Part shown: positions 23,986 to 37,272 of the stretch, piece after piece
Position numbering within the stretch: the stretch's first letter is position 1
Layout of the letters: every line of letters starts with the position of its first letter
Assembly (NCBI GenBank): GCA_023055505.1
Contig: JALIRH010000007.1
Span: forward strand, 18,035,152-18,099,151
Length of the DNA stretch: 64,000 nt
Reading direction: 5' to 3'
DNA from: Callipepla californica brunnescens
Taxonomy: Eukaryota; Chordata; Aves; Galliformes; Odontophoridae
Notes under the pieces: model-generated
The model's input: the letters and a program-made list of their open reading frames with translations, nothing else
Told to the model about the DNA's origin: nothing
Databases searched by the model: none
Translations under genes and position numbers: made by a program

Positions 23986-26900
23986 GAGATATTTCCATAT
24001 TCCTTATTGTTTCCATGCAATTACACAGGTAGTTGGCAGTCAGATCATTAGAAGTGGAAACACCGAACTGTTGGATTTCCCGCAGTGCGACACAAACCCT
24101 TGGCCAAGAGAGGCACAGTAAAAATAAGTCGATCGTTTACAAGCATCTAAAATAAAATAAGAAAGTTGTTTAAAGAGTGATTTGATGACAGTGAGAAGGA
24201 CAGAATCAGAAGCAAGGGAGCTATTCATACCGCTGATAATCATTAAGTGCCAAACTGGCAAGCAGCCAAGGTGCCTACTAGGCAGGGATCAAAGACACAT
24301 ATGGTGAGTTTCAAACAACAAATAAGCCATAGAATTCTGGCAAGCACTGCAGGAATAATGTGCTCCAGCCTTGACAGAGAAGATGAGGGCTAAAGAAAAA
24401 ACAACTGCGCTACCAATAGTGGATGATACCTTAGGGAAAGCAAAGCTTTCATCATTTCAGTTTTATTGGAGAAAAATGCAGATAACTTCTCACATATGGT
24501 AGGTCTGGTTGATCTAAATTGATGGGAAGTGTAACACAATGTTAAAAAAGATTCTTTACAGTTGTGGCAGTAAATCAGTGTTCCATTAGCAACGGCATCA
24601 TTCGGAGACAGCATTCTTCAGAGAGGTAGTAATAGATTTACTTTGCCAAAGTAAGACTGCACCCCAGGTGATAGACACCTGGCATTTGAAACAGACATAA
24701 TCAGGAAGAAAGTCCAAGTTGCATTTTGCCAGATGTTGGATCCTGTTCTTGTCTAGTCTTTCCCTAATTCAATCAGATAGCAGTGTTTTTGCCAACTAGA
24801 TCACAGTCTAAAACACACAAAGAAAAAAAAATGAAAAATTGTAATTTTATTCTAGTGCTACTAAGCAGTATTAAGTAAAAGATAAAGAAATTCTGTGAGC
24901 TTGGGGCTAGTTTGTTAATCATGAAAGTTTTTCACTGACACACAGACTCTGAAAAGAAAGGGGTACACCATCAGCTATGCTGTATTTGTAAAAGATGCTG
25001 CCTTTTACACTGGTGAGAATGGTACTCTGAACCTCACAAGTCCTTTCTGAAGTGCCAGCGCTACTCAGCTAAATGTAGTCATTGTGAGGCTTATCACAGA
25101 CAACAGAATTGCAGCAGAAAGGGTTTATTTATGGATTACGTTTTCCAGTTTCCATAAATGGTGAACAAATATGTCTCTTGTCTGACTCCATCTTTTAGCC
25201 TGTTAAATTCTTCATCCTGGGGACCTGACCTACTACTCAGCTTTATCAGGAGAAGCTAAGATCTGATTCCTGAGTGGAATTTAGAAGTACTACTATGATA
25301 TTTAAGAAAACATTTCAGAGCAAGTATTTTGCCTCCTATTACACTGACTATATTTCTGTCTGTTTTGCTCGTAAATGCAGCTGATATCTCGCTCTCCACC
25401 CAGTCTTTTCTGGCAGTAATTACAGATGTTATTTCTTATATGGAGTGTAAAATGGAATAGGCAGTAACCTCTGATTTCCTTTCGTCCTTTATGTTATTGA
25501 GAGTCAGGAGAACAGTATTGATTGTCAGTGGGGCCAGTTGTCTTGCCCTTCCAGTAAGCCCCCCCCTTTACATCACTTGGTACAAAAAAACTTCTTAATC
25601 CTTAAGAAGCGTTTACTGAATAAGGAGGTGACTTTTATGCTAGATTCACTTCTTCTCAAGTGCTGAGCATTTATTGGAATTAAGGCAGAACACCACAAAA
25701 TCATCACCTGGCAACTGACCTTGTACTGCTTTCTGAGAATACAGTTCTCAAGGAGGGGAAAAAAAAAAAAAAAGAATTTGGACCTTTTCTGTGTTCTCTT
25801 AGGGAGCAATTCTTCTAACTTACTTTAAACATTTATTTTAAGACCAAGTGAACCACATTCTACTGTATGCATACGTATCTACTGTCAAGAGCCAACAGTA
25901 ACTACTCAGATGTAGACAGCTGCATTAGCTACATTTGCTTACATAAGACCCAATCCAGCTAACATGATTAAGTCCATTATACAGTCATTCCATTCAACTC
26001 AGTACCTGATTTCCACTTGCTTTGTCCGACAGAGAAAGTCTCAAGCACTAGTATTGCTTGCTCACCCGTTGCTGACTTCAGAGAAAGGGTCACCCAGGAA
26101 GCTGAAAGCAGACTGAAGTTCCAGTGGGATGATGTGTACAAAATAATCTGTGTCAAGTTTTGCTACCTTGGTAGAAAGTGGACAGAGTTATTTATTTGTG
26201 CATAGCAAATTTGATTTAGGTGACGGTACCTGGAAATGACACATACAAGTTTATTGTTTGTCATCTTGCTGTTGGGAAAAGGTGAAAATGAAATGTAATC
26301 TGAAAATAGATATGTATAATTACATTGTATTTTGCGTGAGATATGGTGGATCTGCTTGATCTGCTAGAGGTTGTGTGGTTATAGCTTCAAGGCAGGTAGA
26401 TAAAAGAGACAAATAGCCAGTGTGTCCCTGCTGCAGACTATCAGAACTGAATGCGGTTTCTGCATTAAGGGGAGGGAAGAAGAGATGCGAGTACGAATGG
26501 AGCATTTCTGGGAAGGCCAGATAGTCCAAGGAACTGGGTACCCAAGCAATGAAATAGCAAGAGAAATAGAGATCGATCAGTTGCTAATTTGGTTGGTTTT
26601 GGTTTGATTACAAATGCTAGGATCAGATATACTGATATCTAATATGCAAGTACTTTATTTCAAAATTTTCTAGGAAGTCAAAATGAATGAGATAGAACTC
26701 CAACAATTACCTAAGAAGGCACAAATATATATAGACAATAAATTAACTTTATGTTCTGATTTTACTAGAGTTTCAAAACTTTTGTAACCTCTATCAAATT
26801 TCCAAGCCTTCTTTGGAGGTTTCTGTTGCCTTATTAAGTTATTGATATGTGCTCTGTCCTGTTAACTCCTCTTTAAATTGCTTTCTCTCCAACTAAAATA

Positions 26901-28017
26901 ACAGTGGTGGAAAAGACAGAGATAATGCATCTTCTGTAGAAATCTTCTGTTCCTTACAGCAAAACTTCTTAAAGGGTGTGCTTGCCGAGGTAGTCTCCTC
27001 ATGTTTAATATAGCATATTTCAATTTACTTTATATCATTTTGACTGGACAGTGTATAATTAAAATGCATATTCAACTGAATGTAATTGTTAAACTATTAA
27101 CAGCAAAGAAACTTTTGGACAAAATATTACTAAACAATGAAAAATAAATTGAAAGAGTGTGTAATGTGGAAGAAAAACAAGTATCACATGCACCATAAGA
27201 GAAAGTAATCCGAGATCCTCAAGTAAATCTGTGTGTCATTTATTTATTCCATTTCTGTTTGTATTTAACTTCAGAGTCAGACTGCAGTTTTTAGCTGTGT
27301 TCTGTGATCTAAAATCTTCTTTGGTAGCATGCATAAGTTAGGACAGAAGGTTGTATTTTTTGGCTTCAATAGCAAAGTCTGAATCAAGCAAATGAATACT
27401 GTAACTCTAGAGGAGAGGATCACATAGGAAATACTGGAATGGTATTTACACGCAGAGATTCCCTTTTCAGTGTAATAGTAGCAACAACAAGTTAAAATAA
27501 AACACTTGTTAAAACTGAAGTTTTTTATGTCTGCTTTTTTACTTCATTTAAATATAAGATGTTCACCTAAAAATTCATGTGCTGTACTTCCTATTACTGT
27601 TGCAATAGTAAGCACTTTCTTGAGTCCAAAGCATCTGAGACTAAAACATAACTAAGCTTCATCTGGAGGAAAAGAACCCAAAACAAAAAACAACCAACCT
27701 TCAAATGAAAATATTGATGCCTTGTTGTAAAAGAGAACTACATTCTTTTTCATAAGAATGTCATTCATAATATCAACTATTCCATTCTACCCTTAATTAG
27801 TTTATCTCCCCCAGTACAAGGACAGGTTGCTTCCAAAGCAGAAGCTAATTGTGTACCAGTGGCAAGACGGGTTTTGTTTCACATAGAAAGTCTAGGGGTT
27901 TTAAGGTCAGCTGATACAGTTCTGTGGCAACACAAGAATTAGCTTCCTTAGAAAATTAGCAGTTTTCTAATCTTTCTAATTGCAAAGAATAGCTTTAAAA
28001 TGTGTCACTGTGTTCCT

Positions 28018-28477
28018 AGTGTACTGATTTGGGCTGGAGTGGCATTAATTTTCTTCAGTGTATCTCATGTGGTGCTGTGTTTTTGGTCTGTGACCAAGAC
28101 AGTATTGGTAACATACCCACCCATGTTTTACCTATTGCTGAACAGCATATGGTCATGCACAGTAATAAAAGCTGGTGAAGGAAGGGGGAAGGTGGGGACT
28201 TCTGGACTGATGGCATTTACCTTCCCATGTAACCATTGTACATAATGAGCCCCCTTTCTTACAGGTGACTGAACATCTGCCTGCCAATGGGAAGTGGCAA
28301 ATGAATTCCTTGTTTTGCTTTGCTTGTATGTGTGGCTTTTGCTTCACCTATTACACTGACTTTAATGCGACCCCTAATTTTTCTCCCTTTTCCCATTACC
28401 ATTCTCTCCCCATCCTGCAGAAGGGGAGCAAGTGACTGGCTGCATGGTGCTCAGCTGCCTGCTGGGGTTAACAGATA
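28018..28477 (+). mobile_element. Diverged ERVL-type LTR fragment
   Basis: The opening GGAGTGGCATTAATTTTCTT, an AATAAAAGCTGG block (28161-28172, a likely decayed TATA region), then TGTGGCTTTTGCTTCACCTA, TTTCTCCCTTTTCCCATTACC-like sequence and the end TGGTGCTCAGCTGCCTGCTG followed by GGGGTTAA match the order of a widespread avian ERVL-like LTR as I remember it. The terminal CCACGACA-like bases are lost and no target-site duplication is clear. It is far more diverged than the LTR at 6.4 kb, so it is older. No internal retroviral genes are present. Confidence 0.7.
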
Positions 28478-31049
28478 CAGATCTGCATGAGACTGCAGAG
28501 AATTAAAATAGGTATGAACAGTATTAGTCAAACCTCCTACTTTAGGCTTTTAAATAAGGCACTGCAGCATTTATGAGCCTTTAGAGAGATGTAGATTGCC
28601 TATTAGCTGCATATTTCTACAGAGCCAGTGCAGAGAGGTAGGTGTCCACATCACTTGCAGGGAGTTGTTTGGAGCAGCATAGATTTAGGCTTGCTTCTGC
28701 TGTGCAATGAAGGAAGCTTAGGTGTCTCTTGGAGACACTGCCATATGCTCATATGGTGAACAAGTAGCCACTAAGCTTTGGCCAGTAGAAAAACCTCAAG
28801 CACAGAAGAATAGCCATGGTGTTTCTGGCTCAGGATTTGAGAAGCCTTGAGAGTACTGAACCCGCACTTCCCATTTCCTTGGAGAGAATCCTAAATGCCA
28901 AACCAAATGTTGACACTGGATCATTGCACAGCCAGGAATTTGAGTAATAAGGAATTAAAAACAATGCACAGAGTATTTCTGTAGTGATACATTTCTGTTA
29001 GAATTCTGACTTTTCTTTGACCTTTAAGTATTGCTGGTTCTAACACACAGAGATTCTTAAAGATCTGTAGCTTCCTTTGAGGAGAACAGGTAAATAGACT
29101 TCTAGACTTTTGGACTTGAAGCTATTATTTATCAGTTTTGTAAAAAGCTTTTTTGTCTCCTGCCCATACAGGACTTACATTGAAATTTTTTAGGTGTTTA
29201 TACCATGTTAAGGAGCAGTTTGACCCAATGCCTTCGTTATTATAAACCAGATTTATAACTCAGAGCTCGAGGAGAGAGCTACCAAAAATGTTCATACAGT
29301 AATGTTAATGGAGATGTTTGAGTTCTTAAGCTCCTCTTTCAATAGTCCATTTGAGAGACAAGAATGAAGGTAGGTGTGGAGCTCCAGAAGACCTAACAGA
29401 CAGCAGAGGCAGCTCCATAACCAGAGGCAGGAGCTCTGCTCTAGTGCATCACAGCCAGGAGGGGAAGGTTTAATTTCTTTTGCAATTGGTCCCAGAGAGA
29501 CTTCTTGAAGTGCCAGAGCTGCTCTTCCAGCCTCATTAGCATCCATTTCCTGCTCATGGCCATACTGTTGTCACCACTTTGTTCTCCAGATGATGAACTT
29601 GTGTCCCATTGTAAACACAGCGGTATTTACTCATGGTAAATTGGTGCCTGAAGTAGCGACCACTGAGTTTAAGTTGACAAAGCTTTTCTATTACAGTTGT
29701 ATGTCAGGCTATTTCTAAAGGAGAGATATATCTCCATGTCTTGTGGAGTCTTGGAGAAACTTTGAAGTTCAGTGACAGTACAGTCTGGAGTCAGGAACAT
29801 GCACTCTGTTGTCGAGGTGAATATTGATCTAATTTCCAAACTGTTGAGAAATGTAATTTTTTGGCTGTGCTTTTCTTTATGTTTGTTAGGGGCTAACAGC
29901 TAGGCAGTTTAATGTACTGATTGAGCAGATTGTGCTCTCGCATGTTGCTCCAGCATGGGAAACAATGCTGAACCTACATCTGGAGCTCACACAACACAAT
30001 TCCTGCCATTGTTCCACAACAAACAAACTTAGTAAGACACTAAAGAAGATTTCTGGAATGAACTTGAAACTTCATTCTTTAGAGTTTCAGACAATCTCTA
30101 AGCATTAGGGTTTAGGATGAGATCTCCTTAATAGAGAAATAATTCAACATCTGCCTACTGTAAGGGTTTTTTTCACCTTTGTCTAAAACATCTGGTGCTG
30201 GCTGCCATCACAGACAGGATGCTGTGCTTCATAGATTAAATGTCTGATGCTTATGTTTTTTACAGCAAGGATAGAAAGGTCACAGAATGCTAATTCACAG
30301 AATGCTAGCTCTAGAGGTGTTCTGTTGCACCTATGGACTATTTTCTTTTTACTGAAATGATTTCCAGCAAGAGATTATTCTGCTAACACATAAGATATTA
30401 ATTATGAGCATATGAAAACAAAACAGTGCTTGCATGCTTCTCTTGAGCTTGGCTGTATCCTGGCATTAAAAAAAAAAAAAAAAACATGGTTCCTATCCCA
30501 TTTTATCAACTGAGTGAGCAGAAATATGGGAAATAAAATATTTCAGACACAAACACTTAGGAATAAACTGAAGAGTATAGAATCTCTTGCTGTTTTTTGT
30601 TTATCTGTGTCATGACTAAATTTTATGCATGAGCACGTTAGCCAAGGAGGAGCAGATGCATTGCTGAAAACCTCATAAGAAACCCAAGAAATAATCTGGG
30701 TTTTCTTTTGTGGTTAAATTGCTGAGCAAATCATTGCTATGGCATTTAAACAGTGATATGCTAGGAAGATAATAAGATGGGTCCTTCTTAAATGGAAGGA
30801 GATAAAAGTCAAGCTCTAAGAGCAGAGAAAATAGGTGGAGTTCCCAGAGTGCAAGGCAGAGTTTTAACCAGAAAGGAACAAGTTTTAACACTGATGAAGG
30901 TTCTAACCAGAAGAGTTATAAGGAAATGGCAAAAAGATTTGAACTGTTGTTTCTAATGGAAGATATGAAGCAATTCTTATTAATCCTCTAGTCTGCCCAG
31001 ACAGATTTGGGATCTTCGTTTAGATTCATAAATGGTCTGTTAAGCATGA

Positions 31050-31096
31050 TAATTATTGTATTATATTGTATTATTGTATTATATTATTATTGTATT
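31050..31096 (+). repeat. AT-rich tandem repeat (ATTGTATTAT-like)
   Basis: Alternating ATTGTATTAT and ATTATT units over about 47 bp. Confidence 0.75.
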
Positions 31097-33427
31097 CACA
31101 ATGTGGGTTATCTGAAATGCCCTGACTTAAATTATTACGCAGCTGTTTCCGTATACAGACAGAGAATGCAAGAATTAATTAAAGCATTAAAGGAACATTA
31201 AATTTTTACTGCCAACTGGCCTTATCAGTCTTTATAAATAACACTAATGATCTGTGCTTTTCAGGAGACAGAGCAATATTGAGTGGTGTCAACAATTAGC
31301 GAGGTTAACATCATCAAAATAAGTGGCCTATTATTTTGCATATTGCATAAGCAGTTCCAAGAAATGCAAACTTAGAAAAGAAGATGTCTGAGAAGTATCT
31401 TTATGAAAAGTATCTTGCTTTAAAACATTGATTGTGTAGCTAGTCTAAGAGAAAAAGGGGAGGGGAGATAATTGAAAACATACTTTCTGAGGAATGGTGT
31501 CTGAAAACAGTGATTCAGCTTTTAAAAACAAACTACAAATTATATTCCCATCCCATTAAGAAAGCAAATGATTCCTTTGATTCTTAACACATGTCATCAT
31601 GACAAATCAGAAAAAGTATGACTTTTTAACCAAGGTTAAAATTGAGTATGTCACATTTGTCCCTTATAGCGTAAAAACAAGAAAGAATTCCATGGCAAGC
31701 GAAACATTTCAAACTGATAGAAATATTTTAATTTCAGTACATATTTAGGCAATTTTTAACTATTAGGAATTATTTGCCTAAGCATTACGAAATCTGAGAG
31801 CTGAGAAGAATTCTAAGGACTAGTGACCACATGCATGAAAAGATAGCTAAAAACAAAAGGCTACAAAATATACAAAGTGTTTATCCAGTTGACACTTGGA
31901 AGAACTAGAGAGTTTTCCTTAGAAGCAGATTTTTGGTCACTACCTGATTTTTTATAATAGGCAATGGACTTCAGATCCCGAGACAGGTTATTTATTAGCT
32001 AGGCCTTAGACATGACGTGGTTGTATGTTAATCTGTTCATAAAGATGTATCTTAATACATATTTCTGATGTAAACAAAACACATTGTGTGTACCACTACT
32101 CAGAGCTATTTTTTTGATAAGAATATTAATCAGGCTGTAATTTTAAAGGAAGATTTGATTGCTCACTTTTATATTGCTATAGCTGAATCCTTCCTTTTCT
32201 ACCACCACAAAAGATATGGCTGGATACAATAGCTGGACAGTAAGCATGACAACTTGAACAACACTTATTCTGCTGTGATTTCACAATGGGTGATGTCACC
32301 TAGCAACACACTTGCAAGGGCACGAGCAATGATGTCAGAAAACAATAAAGTTGATGGATATGAGGCCATGATGAAATCAGCTTTCTCCTAAAGGGCTGCC
32401 CCGCAGTAACTACATAAAGAATATGTAGGCAACAAGGGAACACTGACTTCATACAAGATATGACCCAGGACTTTGATAGCAGTTCATCTTTTATTAAGTG
32501 CTCTGGGATAAATAAGCAGAACATCCTATTGCTAGTACAGTTTGTGTAGCTCTGCTGAAGGGAGAGACCTGACTAACAGCTGATCACTGGCCTAGCTCTC
32601 CTTCTTAGCCATTGCTGGTACAGTGGTCTATACAGAGATATACCATCAAAATCTGTTGTCATGACTTCTGCTGCCAAAACACAGTTTCAGCATAGAAGGA
32701 GATTTCTTGGCCTCAAAAGCAGAATTGGGATTTTCCTCATGGGAGAAAAAGCACTTTATTTTCCTCATACAATGAGAAATCCTAAAGTCCCATGTAATTA
32801 TATAGTATTTGGCCTTTCTGCAGGTGTTGCATGTAGGATCTGGAGGAAGACAAGTGGCCAGATGTTCATTTCTGCTTGTAACCTGGCCTGCCCAACATGT
32901 CCCCACTGATATATCTGTAACAGATTCAAAGCTCACCTTTCTATAATGCCCCTACACTATCATCCTTACTTCCTCACTCATCTTAAAGCCAGTCATAGCA
33001 TTAAGCAAAAAAACTTTCCACATGAACCTTCTGCCACGATCGGATTCATCTTAGAATGTTTTCAGTGAACACTCCCAGATCTACCCTGTACTACTCCATA
33101 TTACTGCAGTCTGACTGCATAGAATCAGTAACAAAAGCAGTGCCCTTACTTTGCAAAAAAAAAAAAAAAAAAGCAAACAAACAAAAAAATCCCCTCATTT
33201 TGGACTGGAATTTATTTTGGAGATGCAAGATTATAGTAATTTTGTTTGTTTGTTTACATGGATATATTCCCAAATACTAATGCTACTAGCACTGCTGTGG
33301 CTGTGATCTAAGGATATGCATGAGTCTGTAGGTAGAGGCTGTATCTTTAGGGAGATTAATCACTTTATTTGTGAAGAAAAAAAAGCAGATGATCCTTTTG
33401 GCATTAATCCTGCATAAGTACTTCAAC

Positions 33428-33448
33428 TTTTTTTTTTTTTTTTTTTTC
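33428..33448. repeat. T21 homopolymer
   Basis: Twenty-one T followed directly by CAG, resembling a 3' splice site on the plus strand, but with no supporting exon. Confidence 0.85.
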
Positions 33449-36400
33449 AGCGGGACACAGGAAAGTAACTAGTTTGGAGATTTGGTGTTTTTATGAATCA
33501 GGGTTATGAACATTGTTCTACATCAGTAACATTTCTTCAGAGAGGGAGTTTTGTAGTGGAATGAAAAGTTTAATGTAAGGAAAAGAAAAAGAAATCTGTT
33601 TTGTCTAGTCTTACCATATTATCTGGTAAGAGAAACACAAAACTTGGTTCCTCTGGAATACGATTCTGTAGATTTCCATGTGTTCCTGTTAATTTAATGC
33701 CTTGTGTGTACTTTTACAGCTGGATTCATGAGCTGAAGCTGTTAAATTTAATTTCTTGCAAGTTAAATAGCTTATGGTCTAGTTTTATTATTCATATTTC
33801 AGAACCTTAAGCAATAAGACATTGCCTGTAGGGATGTGTTAAACCAACACATGACTAATCCTCCTCGTGAGAGCATAAGTAAAGGAGGGGCTATGTATCC
33901 ACAGCTGATCCCCAATGACTTTATCTCATTATTCTTGCAGACAAAATAGTATCATTTTTAAATTAGTGTAATAATAGAGAGTAAAGCTTGGTGACTAACC
34001 TGATGAATCGTTTAAAAAATTTAATAAAGCAAAACAAGACTGAAAGATAAAGTGGGCTGGAACGAGTCTTCTTGGTATCATTCTTCGCATCTGACAGGTT
34101 CACCTGCTGTGAAAGGAGATAAAGGACATTTCCCACTGAGATGTAAACTTTTTAGACCCTGATCTGCAAGTCAGCGAATGTGGAAATCAGTCTGAGGTGA
34201 GCTGTGCTCTCCAACAGGAATCCATTTTGAATTATTGTGGAATTTTGCAGACACATACTGTTTTGGATACCTATATTAATCTTAATGATAAAGTATGTTT
34301 TCTCAAGTCTTTCTTTAAAGCAAGCATTCTCTCTCACATTTTAACTCCACTAATGTAAAGTACCTTTTATGCATATTTTCCTTGTGAAAAATGACGGGCA
34401 AACTTATGTATGATTTATGCTCCAAATTACCACTGCCTTCAATTTGATACACTTCTTTAAGGCAAAAACCTCATTAGGTACCAGAACTCCCTTCCACTGA
34501 GCGAGTCCTTGAGAGACTTGCCACACAGGTTGGAGGGTTTTCAGTACCTTTGGCAGCTTTCGTTCAGGAGAGGCTCCAATCAGTGATAACAGTGGTGTGA
34601 CAGATCAGAAGAAACGGAGTGTAACAGAGTGGCTGTTTAGCACATGACTGCAATATATTTACTTCTACCAAGGTGCAACAGGTTCTGCAGCATTGTAAAC
34701 TGGCCTCTTACTGTGAGGCAAAAGCAACAGATCTGAAAACAGCAAACCACCATAGCATGTGAACAGTATAAAATTGATACCAAGGCTGAAAAGTGAATGT
34801 TTAATGTTACCTTAATAAAATGCAACTGTATGACTGTGCTGCTCCAGGGTCTGTTTTGTGAGGTGCTGAGAACTCCTAACTTTAGACACCTAGTATTTTT
34901 AAATGTGGAGCTGTACAGGGCTAAAAGAAAGACATTTCATTATGTCATAAGTTCTGATTATTCAGAATAACAGCACTTGAGCAAACACCCCAATATCCTC
35001 TTTGCCAGCTTTATCTGAAAGGTATCAAAGCATAGAGTTAAACACCCTCAACACCAGCAATGTCTGATTGTTATGACTATTTCCTTCTATAGAACAGTAT
35101 TTTTTTTTAAACTAAAAATGCATTAGCTACATTGTTTAATATAAATTTAGAGGCCTAAATAAAGGTAGCAGGTCCTACATATTATGGGTACATATTGTTC
35201 TAGTTGGATTTTAAGCTCTGCCTCAATCTCTGTCACAACAACTTTTTAGTTCTATTTTCTAACAAACAAAACAGAAATGAAAGAGAGGGTATCTGCAGAT
35301 ATCACCCCATCCTACTTCCTCAGATTTATATTATTCATCATGCTGAAAGGTAAAACAACTTTCTGTATTTCACCTCATGTCCACAGGACAATGAGGAGTA
35401 TCAAAATGGATAAGCTCATTAAGACTTGATCATCTTATTCTGGGAGTCACCCTCAATGTGTTTATTTATGCAACAATTAATAACATTGTTCTTTTGCAGT
35501 GATATTTTCTGGGCCTGAAGCCTTCCATATTGCCACAGTGAGAACTGCTGGCTCTTGGCATGGTCAAAAGAAACAAAACAAAGTCATCCAAATATAAAAA
35601 AAACAAACCACATGATCATTAATAATAATTAAATCTGCATTTTTCTAATATTTTCCTCTGTTATTTGTATTTTGGAAGGGTATTTGTTTATTTTTTTCAC
35701 AACAAAGTAAAACTAAAATACTGAATCTACTCAAAACTTCAAAAGCCTGAATTGGAATTACCGCATACACAGCAGCAGGCAGTTCAGAAAACTGGCCTTT
35801 TTAATCATTTCAGAGTGGTTGGAAATATCATCTGCCAAAAGCACATGGAACACCTCTTAAATAGACACAGAACAGTATGCTACAAAGGACACTGAATTCA
35901 AGTGCCCTTTAAAACAGTTATCCAGTTTTAAATACAAGCTGAAGTGAAAGCCAAAAGACATTCATGAGAGTGAAACACCACAGCTTGGACTTCCTCACAC
36001 TGTGTGCTGGAGAAAAAGCTGGATTGTAAAAAGTCATGAGCTGAGCTTCCATTGACCTTTGCTCTGCCTTCTTAACTCTGAAGAGTGCAGTGCTTCAGGA
36101 CTGTAGATAACTGTAATCATGCTTCAAGAAGAGATATTCCAGATTGGGGATACCTGCTAACATGCTCACAAGTAGCAGGGGGAAAAAATCCTCAAAGCTA
36201 ACATTTCTGCTGGATAATTAACCACAACAAAGTGGTTTAGGAATATTTCTTTCTGACAACAGCAATTTAAACTTTTTTTCTTTTTTTTTTTTCCTCTAAA
36301 CAGTAGTTGGTGTTGCTTTATTCAGTGGGTGTTCTGCTACAGGAGCCTCAAAGGTGGAAAATCATCCTCATTTTGGCAGACCAGAACACAATCTTGACAG

Positions 36401-36747
36401 CTGTCTTCTAATTTTCCAGAACTCGTTTTAGAAGGAAAGGGAATAGTGTGCTCTGTTTCTAACCCCTTCTACTTTACTTTCCTCCTTTGCCCTTTTCCAG
36501 CCTTCAGTTGTAAGAAATCTGGGTACAGCTTACTCAAGCTCTGCACACTGTAATTCCTGTTGGCTCATCACAGCAGAAAAACAAAAACAAAAAAAGCAGA
36601 TACCAGCTTACCAAAGAGGTTTGTGCAAGATGAAGCCTCACCTATACCTATTATGTCACACATGTGAAAGACTGCAACTTGGACATATCCAAACACACCC
36701 AACTCATGTGGTTGCTGCAAATAAAAAGGCAATACACTAGTGATTTT

Positions 36748-37272
36748 TTAATATAAGAAAATCAGAATCTGTTGTCTTTTTGAACATTCATCTTTGGCTA
36801 GGCCAGACAGTCCGTTTCCAGCTGCTGAGCTCTGCACTGTGCTCACATCAGTAATTCCTACAAAGTACAAGTGAAAAAGATGTGCTAGCTGGATGTCACT
36901 TTTTTGCTGAGGGAAATCTGAAAGTAAAGGTAGCAGGGAAAATTTCTTGCCTTCTTCAGATAATAAATACAAGAGTAAGGGAAGCAAATGCTTTTCAGGA
37001 GGAGAGAGTTTTGCTCTTTCCCAGTGGAGCCAAATGAAGATAAGAGAGCTGGTTTGAGAGCAGAGAATATGTGACTTCCAAAGATACAGGAAACAAGAAA
37101 CCCACTGGAGTGAACGTGAACCACAAATGTGATTGTTACATTTATTTTTCGAGTAAAGCAAGAACAAATCTTGTGAGGCACACTTCACAAACATACCAGA
37201 GACTATGCTAAAAACAAAAATGAGGTGTATTCTGGAAAAGAGGTAGCAAGAGATGTTTTCTCTGTGGGACAA
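36748..37272 (-). other. Unassigned 174-codon open frame
   Basis: A minus-strand ATG frame open for 174 codons. Residues about 16-33 (IHLIFVFSIVSGMFVKCA) look like a signal-peptide or membrane segment. The rest is Leu/Ser-rich with no recognised motif. A second frame of 98 codons overlaps it on the same strand, which shows the region is simply poor in stop codons on that strand. No promoter or splice evidence. Confidence 0.08.

Larger units (their letters stand above)
22050..28010. other. Intergenic block, no recognised gene
   Basis: AT-rich sequence upstream of HMGCLL1. Apart from a (TTG)n microsatellite, an A15 run (25759-25773) and a 157-codon open frame at 23512-23985, I see no exon, RNA gene or transposon I can name. 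Confidence 0.6.
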
